DNA from: Lichenostomus cassidix
Lineage: Eukaryota > Chordata > Aves > Passeriformes > Meliphagidae
Assembly (NCBI GenBank): GCA_008360975.2
Contig: CM039182.1
Span: forward strand, 88,257,405 to 88,321,404
Direction: 5' to 3'
DNA: 64,000 bases
Shown here: one piece after another, positions 50,706 to 63,860 of the stretch
Layout of the letters: each line of letters opens with the position of its first letter
How positions within the stretch are numbered: the stretch's first letter is position 1
Program-made: the position numbers and the translations under genes
Notes under the pieces: model-generated
Told to the model about the DNA's origin: nothing
Database searches by the model: none
The model's input: only the letters and a program-made list of their open reading frames with translations

Positions 50706-52429
50706 TTAGGTGTCCCCTGTTTGGGCACACACACATTCCCCTACCCCTGTCCCCATTTATATTCTGTTTAATGATACATTTTACTGGTAGTTCACATTTG
50801 GTTGCCTCTCAATTCAGATCCCAAAACATGTCTTGGAATCCTTTCTCAGTAGAATATGATGCCTCCTTCTGGAGGTTTAACTTCCATGTCTTATGCCTAA
50901 CAACAGTACATGTAGCTTCACATTGAGACATTTTAAAGGACACTTGGGTCAAGTAACCAAATGGTTATTGATGGAATTCTGTGGGATTGGACATGAAATG
51001 ATGATTCTTGAAGATTCTCATAGGAAAATCCTCATGTAAAAGCTGTTCTTCATTGAAACTACCTCTTGAGAGCTATTACTTGTACTGCCACATTTGTAAT
51101 ATGCTTTCATCTGATATGATGTGTAACATAAGGACGATGCTAATTGTTTTGTGTCTATGTTGTTTTCCAACTTTATTTAGTACAGTTTCCTCTTTTTTTT
51201 TTGTTTGTTTTGTTTAGTTTTTTGGTTTTGGGTTTTATTTGTTTGGTTGGTTTTTGGTTTTTGATTTTTTTAAAGTTGATGCTTGTTGAGTATAAGGAAG
51301 GGAAAGGAAAGCCAGAGTCTGAGGAGACTACTTCAGTGGCACACCTTGAAGACAAACAAGACTTATCACACTCTTCCAGCTGTCTGGTGTGTGTTTGCAT
51401 TCATAACCTAACTATTCCAATGCAATCAGTTTCAAAATTTGTGGTGACAAATGCACTGTCACACAATTAAGATATGTCAGGCTCTTTCTCTAAACCAGCA
51501 TGCGGCAATATGCTGAGTGGTTCCATACTCAGTCCCAAGATGTGACTGCCTCTGCATCTTCTTAAACATTGGAAAAGAAAAAAGCAGAAATTGATGTGAC
51601 ATTTCCATTCAGACCTATTTGGAGGCAAAAGCCATTAATATTTTATGGAGAAGAAAAACAAACAACCCAAACCAAAACTACCAAACAAAAAGCATTTTAA
51701 TATCTGTTTTACAAAGCGTCATAACTTAAGGCTTGCTTACCTCGCTGCATATCCAGAGGCAAATGTTCTATTTTAACAAGTGAATTCAACATTTGATATA
51801 TGGAAGGCTTCTTTCTCAGGCATATTTAAGGCTGAAAGTACTCTATCCTCTAAAAACGTAGATTTCAGTGAGCAGTGGAAGTTGTGCAAGACCACCATTG
51901 AGACAGTAATAAGAAAAGAAAGAGATTGTTAGGAAAATGCTATCAATTGTGATATTCAATACTAAAGTAGCTTTTCTAAGAAAAATGTCTATTTTACACC
52001 TAATCCACCACCAAAAATGAGGAAACTATAGAAACAGTTCTGTTTAAGAAATTTTTCTGGAAAACCATATATACTGGAAAGGGAAATCATAGTCTATCAA
52101 GAAGGTGGGGTGGATAATATAAGGTTTGCATGTTGAGGGTCAAATTTCCTTTACTTTTGCAACAATGCAAATCAGTAATAAGTGTCATGAGGTCAGCAGA
52201 CTAACTCCAGGTGCATATATGTATAATCGAGAGTAGAAATTTGATTCAACCATGGCTGGATTAAAGTAAATATTATGCTCCTGACAGAAGTGCCAGCATG
52301 ATAAAATAACAAAATTAATAAATAATAAATCTCAGACAATATTGTCTTTAAGATAAAAATGAGAAGAAGGAGTGAAACAGTGTGAAAATAACTGGCTCAT
52401 TCATCTTAGGTTGATCTATAAGCCGTGGC
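50706..52429. other. Noncoding DNA, no gene seen
   Basis: AT-rich unique sequence with one long T/G-rich tract (listed separately). The 108-residue frame at 51144-51470 runs through that tract and is not a gene. Confidence 0.55.
51192..51271. repeat. T/G-rich low-complexity tract
   Basis: About 80 bases of almost pure T and G in TTTG, TTTTGG and TTGG words. Could be a decayed (TTTG)n array. Confidence 0.85.
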
Positions 52430-54000
52430 ATTTACTGATCTCTACCACACTGTGCATTCTCAAAGATGAGTAGGCAGTCAAATACATCTCAACTCTTTCT
52501 TTTATTTTTTTCCTTTCCATATTTGTTTAGTTTTTTTTTCCCTTTCTCAGAGAGACTGAGAGCAGAAATGTTGTTCCGCATTACGCTACAGATGCCTTTC
52601 GCAGGACAAGAAAAGGAAATTTTTCTGATCATCCATTTTCTGATTTCTGAGCCATTTCCCATCCTACTAAATTGCTTAATACTCCCTGTAGCTGGACCTG
52701 TGACCTGGAATCTTTATGCAAGATTAATGGGAAAGCAAATGGGAATTAGTATCTGGGCGGGTTGCTGCACAGCTCTTGCTTTTATCTAGCACTCCACCTG
52801 GTTTTTTTTTTTTACAATTATGCTTTCATTAGTTTCTGAAGCCAGCGATCCTAAAAGACCTTCGCATTTCTTCTCTCTATCTTCCCTCCCCCCATCCTCA
52901 ATTCTTTCCATCTCCTATCCCAAAATTATCAAACTCACTCTGCTTGTAACTGACATGCTGACAGGAAATTATTACACGTCATTACACTTCTTAAAACACA
53001 ATTTACCCAGCCTTTGCAAATTATTCTTCAGCAAGTGTGAGGGGGTAATGGAAACTGTCTATTCCACTTACAGTTGTCACTCATGCTTTCCTCTGTACAA
53101 TGAACAATTTATGTTTTCTCTCTTTCCAAAAAAAGGCTGTGCTCAAAATATGTAAAAGCAACTTATCACAGAATAGGAAAATAAACCTTCTGTTCAAGTT
53201 CCCTCACTCTGTCTTATTACAGAGCAGATCCATTTTCTATTGTAACCTCATTAGCCCACATGCAAGCACAGAACAGGCTGATGTTTATTTAGTAGGAGCA
53301 GACCTCCTTGTGACTTCTGGCCTGCCAATTGCACTTGACACTGCTGTAAAAGAAAAGCGATCTTGTGTGACTGTAGTACCCAAAACTGATAATCCACAAT
53401 CATAATAGTCCTATTCTTTGCCTGACATTTTATTCTTCATAGATAGCTACTGCAAAAGGGTGTCTGTGGTATGTTTTTACCCTGTTGCTGCTTCATTTTT
53501 TTTCATTTGCCCTTTGTCTTTTGGTTTTGTTTTCCACAAATTCCAACTACCAAATCTCAAAGCAAACAGGTTGTGTTTATTTAAAAGACTTAGAAACCTA
53601 AAAAAATTTTTGATGTGCTCTCTCCCTGAAGTTGATCATATTGATTAGCTTTCAGGCATTCTTCTGTCAGGCTCATTCTGCCTCAATGGGAGAAGGATGA
53701 TGAATTGTCTGACGACTAAAGGCGGGGAGAAAGAAATGCTAAGCCTGGGTCTGGGAATTGGCTAAGTACTTCTGCGGAGCCTCAGCCTCTCAATTGCTCT
53801 CAGCAACTTGGCCTCCTTGATTTATAAACTGGAGTGGTGATTAATGGTCTTTTAAGTGGACAAGGCAGGCCAAATCTGCACAAATCGGGCCACTCAAACA
53901 TGACTACTGCTTGTAGGAGAAGAATAACAGCCTTTACATAGAGGTAATTGAGACAGCTTCAGAGGATCTGGTAGTCTGCTTTAGCAGAAATAAATCAGCC
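52430..54000. promoter_or_regulatory. Candidate cluster of conserved noncoding elements
   Basis: At least three repeat-free sub-blocks share enhancer-like texture. 52560-52800 ('ttccgcattacgctacagat', 'atgcaagattaatgggaaag') and 53215-53400 ('gcacttgacactgctgtaaa', 'gaaaagcgatcttgtgtgac') hold retained CpGs. 53690-54000 ('attgtctgacgactaaaggc', 'gatttataaactggagtggt', 'gaggtaattgagacagcttc') holds CpGs plus TTTATA-type and TAATTG homeodomain cores. Open frames over 100 residues (52466-52789, 52820-53155, 53100-53405) lie here, but none shows a domain or codon pattern and they sit in different phases. T and C runs separate the sub-blocks. Function is inferred. Confidence 0.4.
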
Positions 54001-57000
54001 ACACAGGCCATCTATTCTTGAAATCAGTCCTTCTCATCAAACCTCCTCAGGTCAACACATGGCGTTGGGAATGCTGTGGGTTAGCAGATGTACTTCAGGT
54101 CAGAAACAAGGCAGACTGAGCTGCCACTGTGCTCAGAGAGCAAAGAGCATCCCACCTGGGCACCCTGCTGCAGCTTCTCAGCCAGTGCTGAGCATGATCC
54201 CACCTTTGCCTGTGCCTCCATGTCAGGTAAATGGGGGCTGACCTGTAGTTTAGAGGCTTAATTCCTCCCCCTCTCACACTTGTCCTGTCACTGTATTGCT
54301 ACAACTTTTGCCTGGGCTGCCTGCAGCTGCCTGTCACTGAGTGCTTCCTTCAACATGCGGCCAAACCTGCTGGGACTGAGGGCCAAGTCAGGCTTTCTGC
54401 ATCTAGAGGGGTAAGATGAGCTCAAAATGTTTTAACCAAGACTCAAACCTTGTGAGCCTCGACTCTGTATGTAGTCACAATGCCCAATGATGATTCACTC
54501 GAACAGAAGAAACACTGACAGCAAGTGCTCAGTGCACAGGAGCTTGTGTGAGCTGCTCCTTTTCTCCAAAATTTGGCTCCTCAGGCAAGTACCTAGGTTG
54601 CTCACCCATAGGGCAAATTCTGCAGAAAAATATTCTTTTGTAGAGGGACTAGCGAACTTGAAAGCTACTGTGGTGTCTGCAGCCCAAGAATAAAGCCTTT
54701 TTATACCATGTAATTTTTTATACCTTGTAAGATGGAGACCAGAAGTCATGGGGCATAACGAATATTTATCAAGGAAATGATACCTGGAATCAGGAAATCT
54801 GACAAGCAGTGAGTGGTGGCCAGAGGGACTGAGTAGTGTGGGGTAGCAGGATTGCTATGAGAAGAGTAACTTGTGGTCAGAAAGGAGCATACACTCTCCT
54901 TTCCCGGAGGGAGATTCTAGACTGATTCAAATCTAATGTCCCCTCTGGGAAAAGCTCCCCAATATCTGAGACCGAGGGGAGGAATCACAAGCCTGATTTC
55001 TGAAAGTCAGTTCTAATGAACAGAAATGTTTGCTGTGAGGTGGGTAATATCTTTTCCACCAGCCTTCCCCAAGCAGTGGAGCTGCAGCTAAAGTAATAAA
55101 TTATGCCCAGACTCAGGCTATCTACAGATTAAAAACATCATCAGTCTGGTTCCAAAAGTGCTGTGGGCCTCTGTGAAAACTAAACCCAAATTGCAGTCTC
55201 TCCAAAGGACTGGAGAGGTTAAAAAACCACAACACTAGAACGCTAGGACAACACAACACTAGAAAATTCTCTCTGGAGGAACATTCCTGTTTGTCATGCC
55301 ATTACTAAAATGTTGCTTTTAATAGAAAGTAGGTGGGAATCACAAGACTCAGTGCTCTTCCTCCTCTTATCTCCTTGAAGGTGACTTCCCTGCTTTGCTG
55401 TATTTAGGTTCATTCCTGTAAAAACTGTATAGAAAAATGCCTGTCTCACAGAGGTTTTGTGAAAACAGTTTTAAATTCTGTACCATCATATGCCAGAGCA
55501 TAGGACTATATACCAAAATATACATGGACACATAAATACACACAGACACATGTTCTCAGATGTTCCAAATATCTCCTGTGATGTACTTGAGGTTGTTCTT
55601 CTGACAGCAACTGCTTTGAGGCTAGTGGCATAAACTTCCATGCCCAAAAGGCTCAGCTGTATTCTCCGCAGAGATCAAAAATCTTGCAAGTAGGGGCAGA
55701 AGGTAGATTGAAAAGTTAGTAGTAGCCCATATCAGAATGGGATGTTGATGTCAAACTGAAACTTCAATGAAAACCAGCCTAAAAGACTAAAGACTAGCCT
55801 TTATCTGCGATGTTTTGTCTTCCAGCCTGTTGCAAGCTACTTGTAAGGACTCTTCTGACTTGCTACTGAGTGAAGTAAAATCTCTCCCTGAGTTGATAAG
55901 AGAGTGGAGCACCCTATGACAAAACATATGTATACAGAAAAAGGATAGCTCTGACCTCCAAATGACTTACAGAAGGACTTTCTGGCTTCTAATGCTGGCT
56001 GGACACTCTTAGTACAGCTCTCATTGGAAAGTTAAGTTACATTACTTGTCCATTCTCAGGGAAAAAGCCAAACCACTCTTTGCAACATTCCTGGCAAATG
56101 ATTTAGTGTTTTTTCCCAATCATTTTTTACTCCTTTCTACTTTTCTCAGAGCCTGCTGCAGTGTGGAGACAGGATTCTCTCTTCTGCTGAGAGGAGACAT
56201 GGAGCTGGGTGTCCTGAGGGTGTGGCTTCCTTGGGCTACTCCTGCAGCTCCTTGTGCAGGCAAGGAAGACTTGGGATAAGCCTATCAGAGGCTACTGGAT
56301 GTGTCAGTTTGATAGACTTGAATAAAATTACAACATATATGTATGTGCATGCATGTTTGCATGCTGCATGATTGGATGTGAAGACATGTATTAAGTCTAA
56401 CAGAATGCTGTTGGTTGAATTTTTAGAAATTAAAACAGTTTTGTTCTACATCAAAGGATTTACCAAAAGTGGGCAGTAATGCTGTTTTGAAACTCTTTAT
56501 GGCAACATAATCATTGAGATGGAAGAGGATGGTTCCTTGGATAACAAAGACCTCTTTAAATCCAATGCACACAATTAGAATGACCCAGCCAGCAGTAAAT
56601 CACGGTCAAAATGAAAAACATAAACAGAAAAATTCCAAGCAGAACAAAAAACAAGCCAAAAAACCCACCAAAATGAAAATGAGCAAAACAAGCCTACAAA
56701 GTGTTTCAAAGAGGATAAATGGATGAATTATAATTTGGCAAATCTTCCTTGTATTTTCAAGATGTGAATAGTAGGAAGAATAATATAATAAGTTGTTAAA
56801 CTGGTATTGTCAGTGAAGGTATATGCCTTATTTAGGTCAGACCAAATTCAGTTGCAATCCATTTAGAAGGACCCTAAGCCCAAGGGATAGGTAGATAAAA
56901 TGGTTATAGCAAGCAATGCAGACCAGACATTATGATGGGAAGGACACTGATAGAGAAAATTAAATACTGCTGTGGAACACCCTAAATGTCCCAAACCAAC

Positions 57001-58208
57001 ATCTATAAATTGAAATAAGGTGGATATATTTTTAGCATTTATAAAAATTTTCAAAGGAAATAGCAGGAAACCTCATTCTGGTTGCCTTTCTAGAAGCTCT
57101 GCATCAGCTAAATCAACCTATTAGGTTCAAACAGGGGATAAAATGCAGCAATATTTTATAGAAAGGAACAAGAATTATTCTGTGTTCACAGACCATCTGT
57201 GCTGAGAGCACAGGATCAAATGTTAGCCATTTGGCCCTGAAGCCTGGGCACTTCGGAAGGCCCATTGAAAGGCTTCTGGAGGGCCATTGGAGGATTTGTG
57301 GAGGAGACCTGCTAGGAGACAGCATCAGTGACCTCTGTTGTTGACTGCCATGGTATTTCCTGCTAAATGCCACTCCCAGAACATCTTTAGGCTTGATTTC
57401 CATGTGTAGTGCCATAGAGTTTGTTATTATTTTCATTGATTTTATCTAAGTGTTTTGTCTTCAATCAAAGGTCTATATTAAAACAGCTACTCTTCAATTC
57501 TTTGAAATTCCAATCCATACCTAAAATCTTTTCACAATAAATGTTTTGTCCTTCACCTGGGAGTTGAAATGAATATATGTCTGTGAATATTGCCCAGTTC
57601 ACTCAAAATCCAGAGTTTCATACCAAAATCTAACTTCCTGTGTTGCAGTCCAGTTCAAGAATGGGTATAAGCAGAATACAATAAAACACTGCTGTTTTTT
57701 CTTACAGTCAGTTCCCACTATTGGCTGTTTGCAAGCTGTCCTTTCTTCTTTCTTTTCCTTTCGCAGAATTTTCAGACTTTATGAATAGAGGGCTATTACT
57801 ATGTCTTGAAAAGCAAATCAGCACATACAAGAACAATAACTGTATTTATGGCACAAAATACAACTGTTTGACACAACTGGCTTCCAGTTTTTCCAATCAT
57901 TTATTAAGATTTTACATCTGCCAATAGACAGAGTATGCTTTGAAGAACTGCTGCACTGTCATGGCAAAAGTTTATTTTGCTATGGGTTGTTTCATCTCCA
58001 ACCGGTTGCAATATTGATTTCTCTCAGTGGATTAATTATCAGTGGCAGTTTCAGTCTTCCTTGCAATGGGCAGAAGGAAAAATGATGTTTTTATTTCAAG
58101 GAGGTCTATTGACAATTGTGCCTGGGCTTCCCTTGGGTCCTAAAGTCAATGAAGTTAGAAGACCCATGTCATGAAAGTACTGTGCATGAAATTATTTATT
58201 TTTTCTAA
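54001..58208. other. Noncoding DNA, no gene seen
   Basis: Unique sequence. 54040-54400 is GC-richer and 56330-56375 is an alternating purine-pyrimidine run (CATATATGTATGTGCATGCA and on). The 107-residue minus frame at 57113-57436 has no known domain. Confidence 0.5.
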
Positions 58209-58235
58209 GAGGCAGTAGAGGCAGTAGAGGCAGTA
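58209..58235. repeat. Perfect 9-bp x3 tandem repeat
   Basis: GAGGCAGTA three times without mismatch, followed 31 bases later by a 21-base A run. Young slippage product. Confidence 0.95.
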
Positions 58236-58265
58236 TCATGTGAATGCCATGATGACTGTTTATTT

Positions 58266-58286
58266 AAAAAAAAAAAAAAAAAAAAA
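58266..58286. repeat. Poly-A run (21 A)
   Basis: The longest A run in the window. No retroposed gene body was recognised immediately upstream, and I could not find matching target-site duplications. Confidence 0.9.
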
Positions 58287-61200
58287 GAGTCTTCACATGT
58301 TTTCCATAATATATTGTAATTGTAATAGTAACACTGAAATTGGACAAATATCGAGTGATAGCATAATAGACAAAAATGTAGCAGGAGTCATGCATACTAG
58401 CAACATACTAGAAACAAACCTATCAAAATATTATTTTAAAGAGAAAGGCTGCATTCTGGAACAGAACATTTTCAGTCAAAAGCTCTATGCAGAATTTGGA
58501 AGGAAAATCCAAGCTTGTGTTTTTGCCAAAAAGGTCTGTGCTTAATATTTTGGGGATCTGTAAAAACTAAAGCCATAATGGATTAAATTTTGCATTTTAT
58601 TACTTTCTTTTCTCCCAAATATGGGTATATAATAGACATCAGTATACCTACCTATTGACATATGTTTGTTTTATCTTTTTCTATGTATATATATAATCTA
58701 CACATAATTGTTCAAACTTTGATGGTATTGTCACAATGCAAGGATTGTGTACTCATTATTATTGCTATTTTGAAAAAAATACAGTGAAAATATTACTACT
58801 AAATGAATTGTTAATGTGTGTGGTTTTTTTCTTCAGATCTTAATTCAGTTACTAAATAAATCAGATGTGAAAAGATTGTAAATTAAAAATTAGAGATAGT
58901 GTGGTTTAGGGTGCTGGTATTCTTTTCATTGCATTGTTTTATTTTCAAATATGCTTTCAGCTGTCTACAAATTTCCACTGCAGCATACAAGATTGATGAT
59001 GTAACTGTTCATAAAATAATGTAAGATTTTATAGTTGGCATAGAGTGTTGCAAAGAAAATTATATAACCTGGATTCAATATCTGATTCTTTTAAACTGGA
59101 GACATTTTACTGAGATTTTGTTTAGCTATGTAGGTTAATTGGTTTGCATATCTGGAGCATACTCTATCAGTTTTGTTACTTTCAGGACACAGACTGAGGA
59201 GTGCAACTGAGAAAGATATATTTACTCACAGAAAAGCTAATTCGGCAAAGAGTCAAGCATGAATGCAAAACTCAGTGATAACATTCACAGCAATGCTGTT
59301 AAATTTACTCTGTACATTTGAAAAGCTTGTGAAATGTTTCCATCAGCTGTTTGGTCCCTCAGCTTTTTGCAGAAGTAAACAAAGAAGGAGACCAGTATTT
59401 AAATATCTCCCTTATCTGTAGCACTTTACAAGATGATTATTTCCCTAATCACCAAAGCCCAAGGCACCACAGAAGCCCAGGAAGACATCTCATATGGCTG
59501 AGAAGTAAAACCCCATTTAAACAGAAAGGGAAATGGATTGATGGGGTGGTAGTGACAGGAACTTCTGTGGATTTTTAATAAATTGACCTTATTCTGCATC
59601 ATCCTGTTGTTTTGGAGTCAGAGACTTTGGATTCATTCTCTAGAGCTCAACTACACTGAATTTACAATGCTGTTCCACTGCAAATCTCATTTGAGCTGTA
59701 CGTGGTCAGTGGTTCCCAGCAGCTGTGTAAGTAGTCATAGAGTTTTACTGATGATCAACACAAACATAATGAGGTAATTTGTTGAGAATCAGGCTACAGA
59801 GGAAGCTGTAAGCAGATGGGATTGGTATTCTACACTTCAGAGGAATCCATTTCTTGTTCTTTAACCATATGCAGTGACTATTTGGAGAAGTGGTAGAACA
59901 TCAACTAAGAAGGAAGCTTCACTTCTAGCAAAGTTTTCTGCAAGGGAGCTAATGACATTGTTTCCTCATCAACCCAATTACAATGGGAAAAAAGGGTTGT
60001 TGAAAGATAATATAAATAGGAAATATCTGCAGTTTTCAGGCTTCGTTTTGGGAGACATGATTTTTGAAAACATTCTTTGAGAACTACAAGTAATATTTCA
60101 ACTCATCTAAAAACTGAAAGATTTGGATGATAGAAAGTACAAATTCATATTATCCATGTACATGCTTGTTTTTACAATAAATTCAAAGACAAAACTATTA
60201 ATTTAATAAACATGTATTAAAAAAAATTTTGAAAAGCCACATAAGAAAATTAAAATCAGTATGTTGTAGCAAACAGAACAAAAAGCAAAGAAACCACAAC
60301 AAAGTTAAAAAAAATGAGTGAAGCAGATGTGCAGTTTCATGCTTGACCATGTTAGGACCATGGCAGTGCTGAGATTGTTTTAAGCCATCACAGATGAAAC
60401 ATATCAGGGATTCCTCAAAAACCTGTGCATGTTCATTTAACTATTACTATTCAGCATCCTGTTCCTTCCCTTGCAATTAAAATACTTGATCTGGAAATTA
60501 ATCACATGTATTTACCACAAAAGTGGTTCAAAAGGAGGCTTCTTTGGAGTCCTAAACACAATCCACATGGCCACATGTGCTTGCTTGCTGTGCTGGCTGG
60601 AAAACAAAAATGTAGTGTTCCGGCATTGTCACTTCTCTCTCTCTATTAGGGGCCTATCCTTTATCCTTGGAAGGCAGGATATAAATGCCTTTGGGATCTT
60701 TGATTTCATTATTTATAAACTTATTTTCAGATAAGGCTTGATAATTATTCTCAGATAAGGTTCCCAGAAGTCATCACTCACTGTTGTGTCCTGAGGAAGC
60801 TATGTGGAGCTGCATAATTTTTACACTTTCACACTGGAATTGCTCACTTTCACATGCAGTGGCACATATATAGGTGTGCAAAATGTAAAAAAATAGATCA
60901 CTCTCCAAAGTACCAGTATAAAAGGGGAGAAAGAAAACAAATTACTTTTTTTCCTACTGAAGAAAGAAACATGTAGGTTGATTACTCTCAACATCGTTTT
61001 ACACAGACACAGAAGTTTGCTTGGAAACAAAGTACAGGTAGGCTGCACAAGGAAGCGCATGTAAGTATGCAAACTGAAAAAAAGAACAGTAAAAAAGTAG
61101 AGGAAAGGAGCTGAAAAGTATGCATTGAAACAAACTTAGCCAGCTACCTTAATGTCTGGTTTTAGGATCTTCTGAAAAATTCTTGTGTCAAAACCAGTAA

Positions 61201-61700
61201 AACAAAATTTTAATGTGATTATCTGAAATTAAAAAAAGACAGAGAAAGAGATTTTTGCAGATATACTCATAAATGGAAATTACATATCTATACCTGTATC
61301 TATATGTCTCAACAGTTCAGAACTTGAACTACAATGTAATTACAGTATAGTTACACCGTAGTTATGCAGATGTAACACTGGATTCAATATTTCAATACAA
61401 ATGTCTGATACTTAAATGTCTAAAATAGGAATTACAAAATAGGTGAGTCCTTTTTTGGTTTAAAAACTTGGAGACAAAGTGTACATGCAAACACACATGG
61501 AATACAAATAAACATAATTAAAAAATTTCAATGATTCAAAAGCAAATAATCTGGAGATATTTCAGTATAAGGATTACGTACCAACATTTTTAAAACATCT
61601 ACACTCCCTTTATAGATAACATTGAGGTGCAAACACACTGATATTGTGTAATAAAATTTAGATGTTGATGGGTTAATGTGGATCATGATGGAAAACTTTT
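58287..61700. other. Noncoding DNA, no gene seen
   Basis: AT-rich unique DNA. Short frames only (up to about 87 residues). No recognised repeat or RNA gene. Confidence 0.55.
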
Positions 61701-61892
61701 CCCTCTCCTCTCCTCTCCTCTCCTCTCCTCTCCTCTCCTCTCCTCTCCTCTCCTCTCCTCTCCTCTCCTCTCCTCTCCTCTCCTCTCCTCTCCTCTCCTC
61801 TCCTCTCCTCTCCCTCTCCTCTCCTCTCCTCTCCTCTCCTCTCCTCTCCTCTCCTCTCCTCTCCTCTCCTCTCCTCTCCTCTCCTCTCCTCT
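61701..61892. repeat. (TCCTC)n pentanucleotide array, about 38 units
   Basis: Almost perfect TCCTC array of about 192 bases. One extra C near 61812-61814 shifts the phase. The complement is GAGGA, all purine. The long frames read through it on both strands (61676-62230, 61678-62262, 61683-62204) are repeat artefacts encoding Leu-Ser-Ser-Pro or Arg-Gly-Glu-Glu strings. Confidence 0.98.
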
Positions 61893-61930
61893 TTTGCCTA
61901 CCTTTCTATTCCACTGTTTTTCACCATTTG

Positions 61931-62198
61931 CCTTCCCTTCCCTTCCCTTCCCTTCCCTTCCCTTCCCTTCCCTTCCCTTCCCTTCCCTTCCCTTCCCTTC
62001 CCTTCCCTTCCCTTCCCTTCCCTTCCCTTCCCTTCCCTTCCCTTCCCTTCCCTTCCCTTCCCTTCCCTTCCCTTCCCTTCCCTTCCCTTCCCTTCCCTTC
62101 CCTTCCCTTCCCTTCCCTCCCCTTCCCTTCCCTTCCCTTCCCTTCCCTTCCCTTCCCTTCCCTTCCCTTCCCTTCCCTTCCCTTCCCTTCCCTTCCCT
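61931..62198. repeat. (CCTTC)n pentanucleotide array, about 53 units
   Basis: A second, distinct array of about 268 bases, separated from the first by 38 bases of unique sequence. There is one substitution, T to C at 62119. The minus strand reads (AAGGG)n: runs of three G spaced by AA, which fits the G3N1-7 quadruplex pattern throughout. Minus-strand frames of Lys-Gly-Arg-Glu-Gly are artefacts. Confidence 0.98.
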
Positions 62199-63689
62199 CA
62201 GCATTATTTATGTTTGTGGAATTTTTCTGAAGGGCCCTATGATGCATCCTGACCCCAAGTAGGCAAGATGAATTTCCCTTCCCTAAAGTTCCTGTATATA
62301 AAGACCAATTATGCAGATGAGGAGAATTTCACCCAAAATAAATTGCATGCTCCATCTGATTATGGGTAATAGATTATTCCAGACCTATACTGTCCTCAGG
62401 TGGAATTGAAGGATCCTTTAAACATCAAGGAGTATATTCATAACCATTATCCTCTTAACCCTTTGATGTGAAAAGATTGCTATAAAATTTACTAAATTCA
62501 TCTAAAATGACTTTTGAATCTCCAATCACTTTGTTCTCTGCATTAATAATACTAGGACTAATCCTGCATGACTTGTGAGATTTAAGATGAGTAGCTAATA
62601 GCTTTTGAATCAAGGGTGCCTTTCAAGGGTGCCTCTAAGCAGTATCTAAAACTGTACGTGTGCAATTTGTCTTATCCAAATTGGTGCATATTCAGAAGAC
62701 TATGTAACCCATATACAAACTGCATTTTCATTCAAGATGTATGTAACTCATATATGCAAATATAGTCTGGGGATTAATAGTGGATTTCTTTACACAGAGA
62801 ACAGAAAAGAGCTACACATGAATACAGCTGCTTCTGAAAATTTAGCTCCATTTATCCAGCTAGGAAACGGGGGAGATTGTTCTTAGTGTGGTTTTGGATC
62901 CCAGGTGTTTTTTGTGTTTTCTCTGTGGTTCCAGGATTTCATCACCATGGCATTGCATTAAGGCTAGCACACTGAGACTAGTATTTTCCTCTTCTGTGCT
63001 CCACCTCTCATAATTTGTCTCTCAGGTAAAAAAACAGAGTAAGAAGCACTAGTCAGTGAGAGCAGCTGCATTCAGAGTTTGAGCTTTCCTGCATTCAGAG
63101 GCTATTTGCAATCTGGCCATTTTCTTGTCTCTGCACTTTGTCTGACTTTCCTCCTTTTTTGTAGTCTCTGCATTCAATGTTTATTCCTACCTGATTCTTT
63201 TGACATTCTTCTCTAACTGCCCCAGATTCAATATGCCTTCTTCCCTTATTCTTCTCATGTATCTCCAGGTAAGCTCCTAGTTCTTTCTTTGACATCCCTG
63301 CCTCCATCCCCCAAAGACATAATGGAATATACATCCTATTTTCTGCTGCTTTTACTTTTTTGTCTATCTAGAGGATAAACTTCTCAGAACAAGGATTTTT
63401 TCGCTGTCCTTAATGCTTACTGTGCCTAGCACAAAATGACTCCAAACACAAGTTTGCCCACAAATCTCATGCATGAAATCTTGATTTCCCCCCCCATATT
63501 AATGTAATTTGAGAATATTCATGTTCTTTTTTAAATCAGATAAAGACATTTTCATAAACAGAAACAAAACAAATTTCAGAACATATTTTTTCACCTATCA
63601 TAAGTGGTAAAATCACAACCTGTTCAAGATAACAGTCTACATGGGAACTTGGATAGCATTATAGGACATGAATCCTGTTTGTGAAAGTT
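62199..63689. other. Noncoding DNA, no gene seen
   Basis: Unique AT-rich sequence with a nearby duplication 'caagggtgcct' (62613-62634 area). The 79-residue minus frame at 63095-63334 has no domain. Confidence 0.55.
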
Positions 63690-63860
63690 TAATCACAGAC
63701 TAAGCTGAATTGCAAGGGACCAACAGGGAAAATTGAGTCCATCTCCCAGCCCAGCACAGCACCATTCCCACATGCCTCAGAGTATTGTCCAAATACTTCT
63801 TGAACTCGGTAATTTAGGGATTTAAATGATTCAGCTTGTTGCAAAATGGTTACTTCAGGA
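63690..63860 (-). mobile_element. CR1 LINE 3' fragment, minus strand
   Basis: 'aatcacagactaagctgaat' and 'gcaagggaccaacagggaaa' at the left are the antisense CR1 3' end. Then 'cccacatgcctcagagtatt', 'gtccaaatacttcttgaact' and 'cggtaatttagg' match the antisense of its 3' region ('gttgtccaaacacttcttga' in the family). Diverged, with no coding frame. The left edge may begin about 15-20 bases earlier, and the right edge near 63860 is approximate. Confidence 0.78.

Noticed and set aside
51144..51470. 108-residue frame with a hydrophobic N-terminus
   Set aside because: It runs through the T/G low-complexity tract, which creates the hydrophobic run.
61676..62262. Open frames of 173-194 residues on both strands
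   Set aside because: They are pure read-through of pentanucleotide arrays whose period keeps stops out of every frame. The product is a monotonous repeat on either strand.
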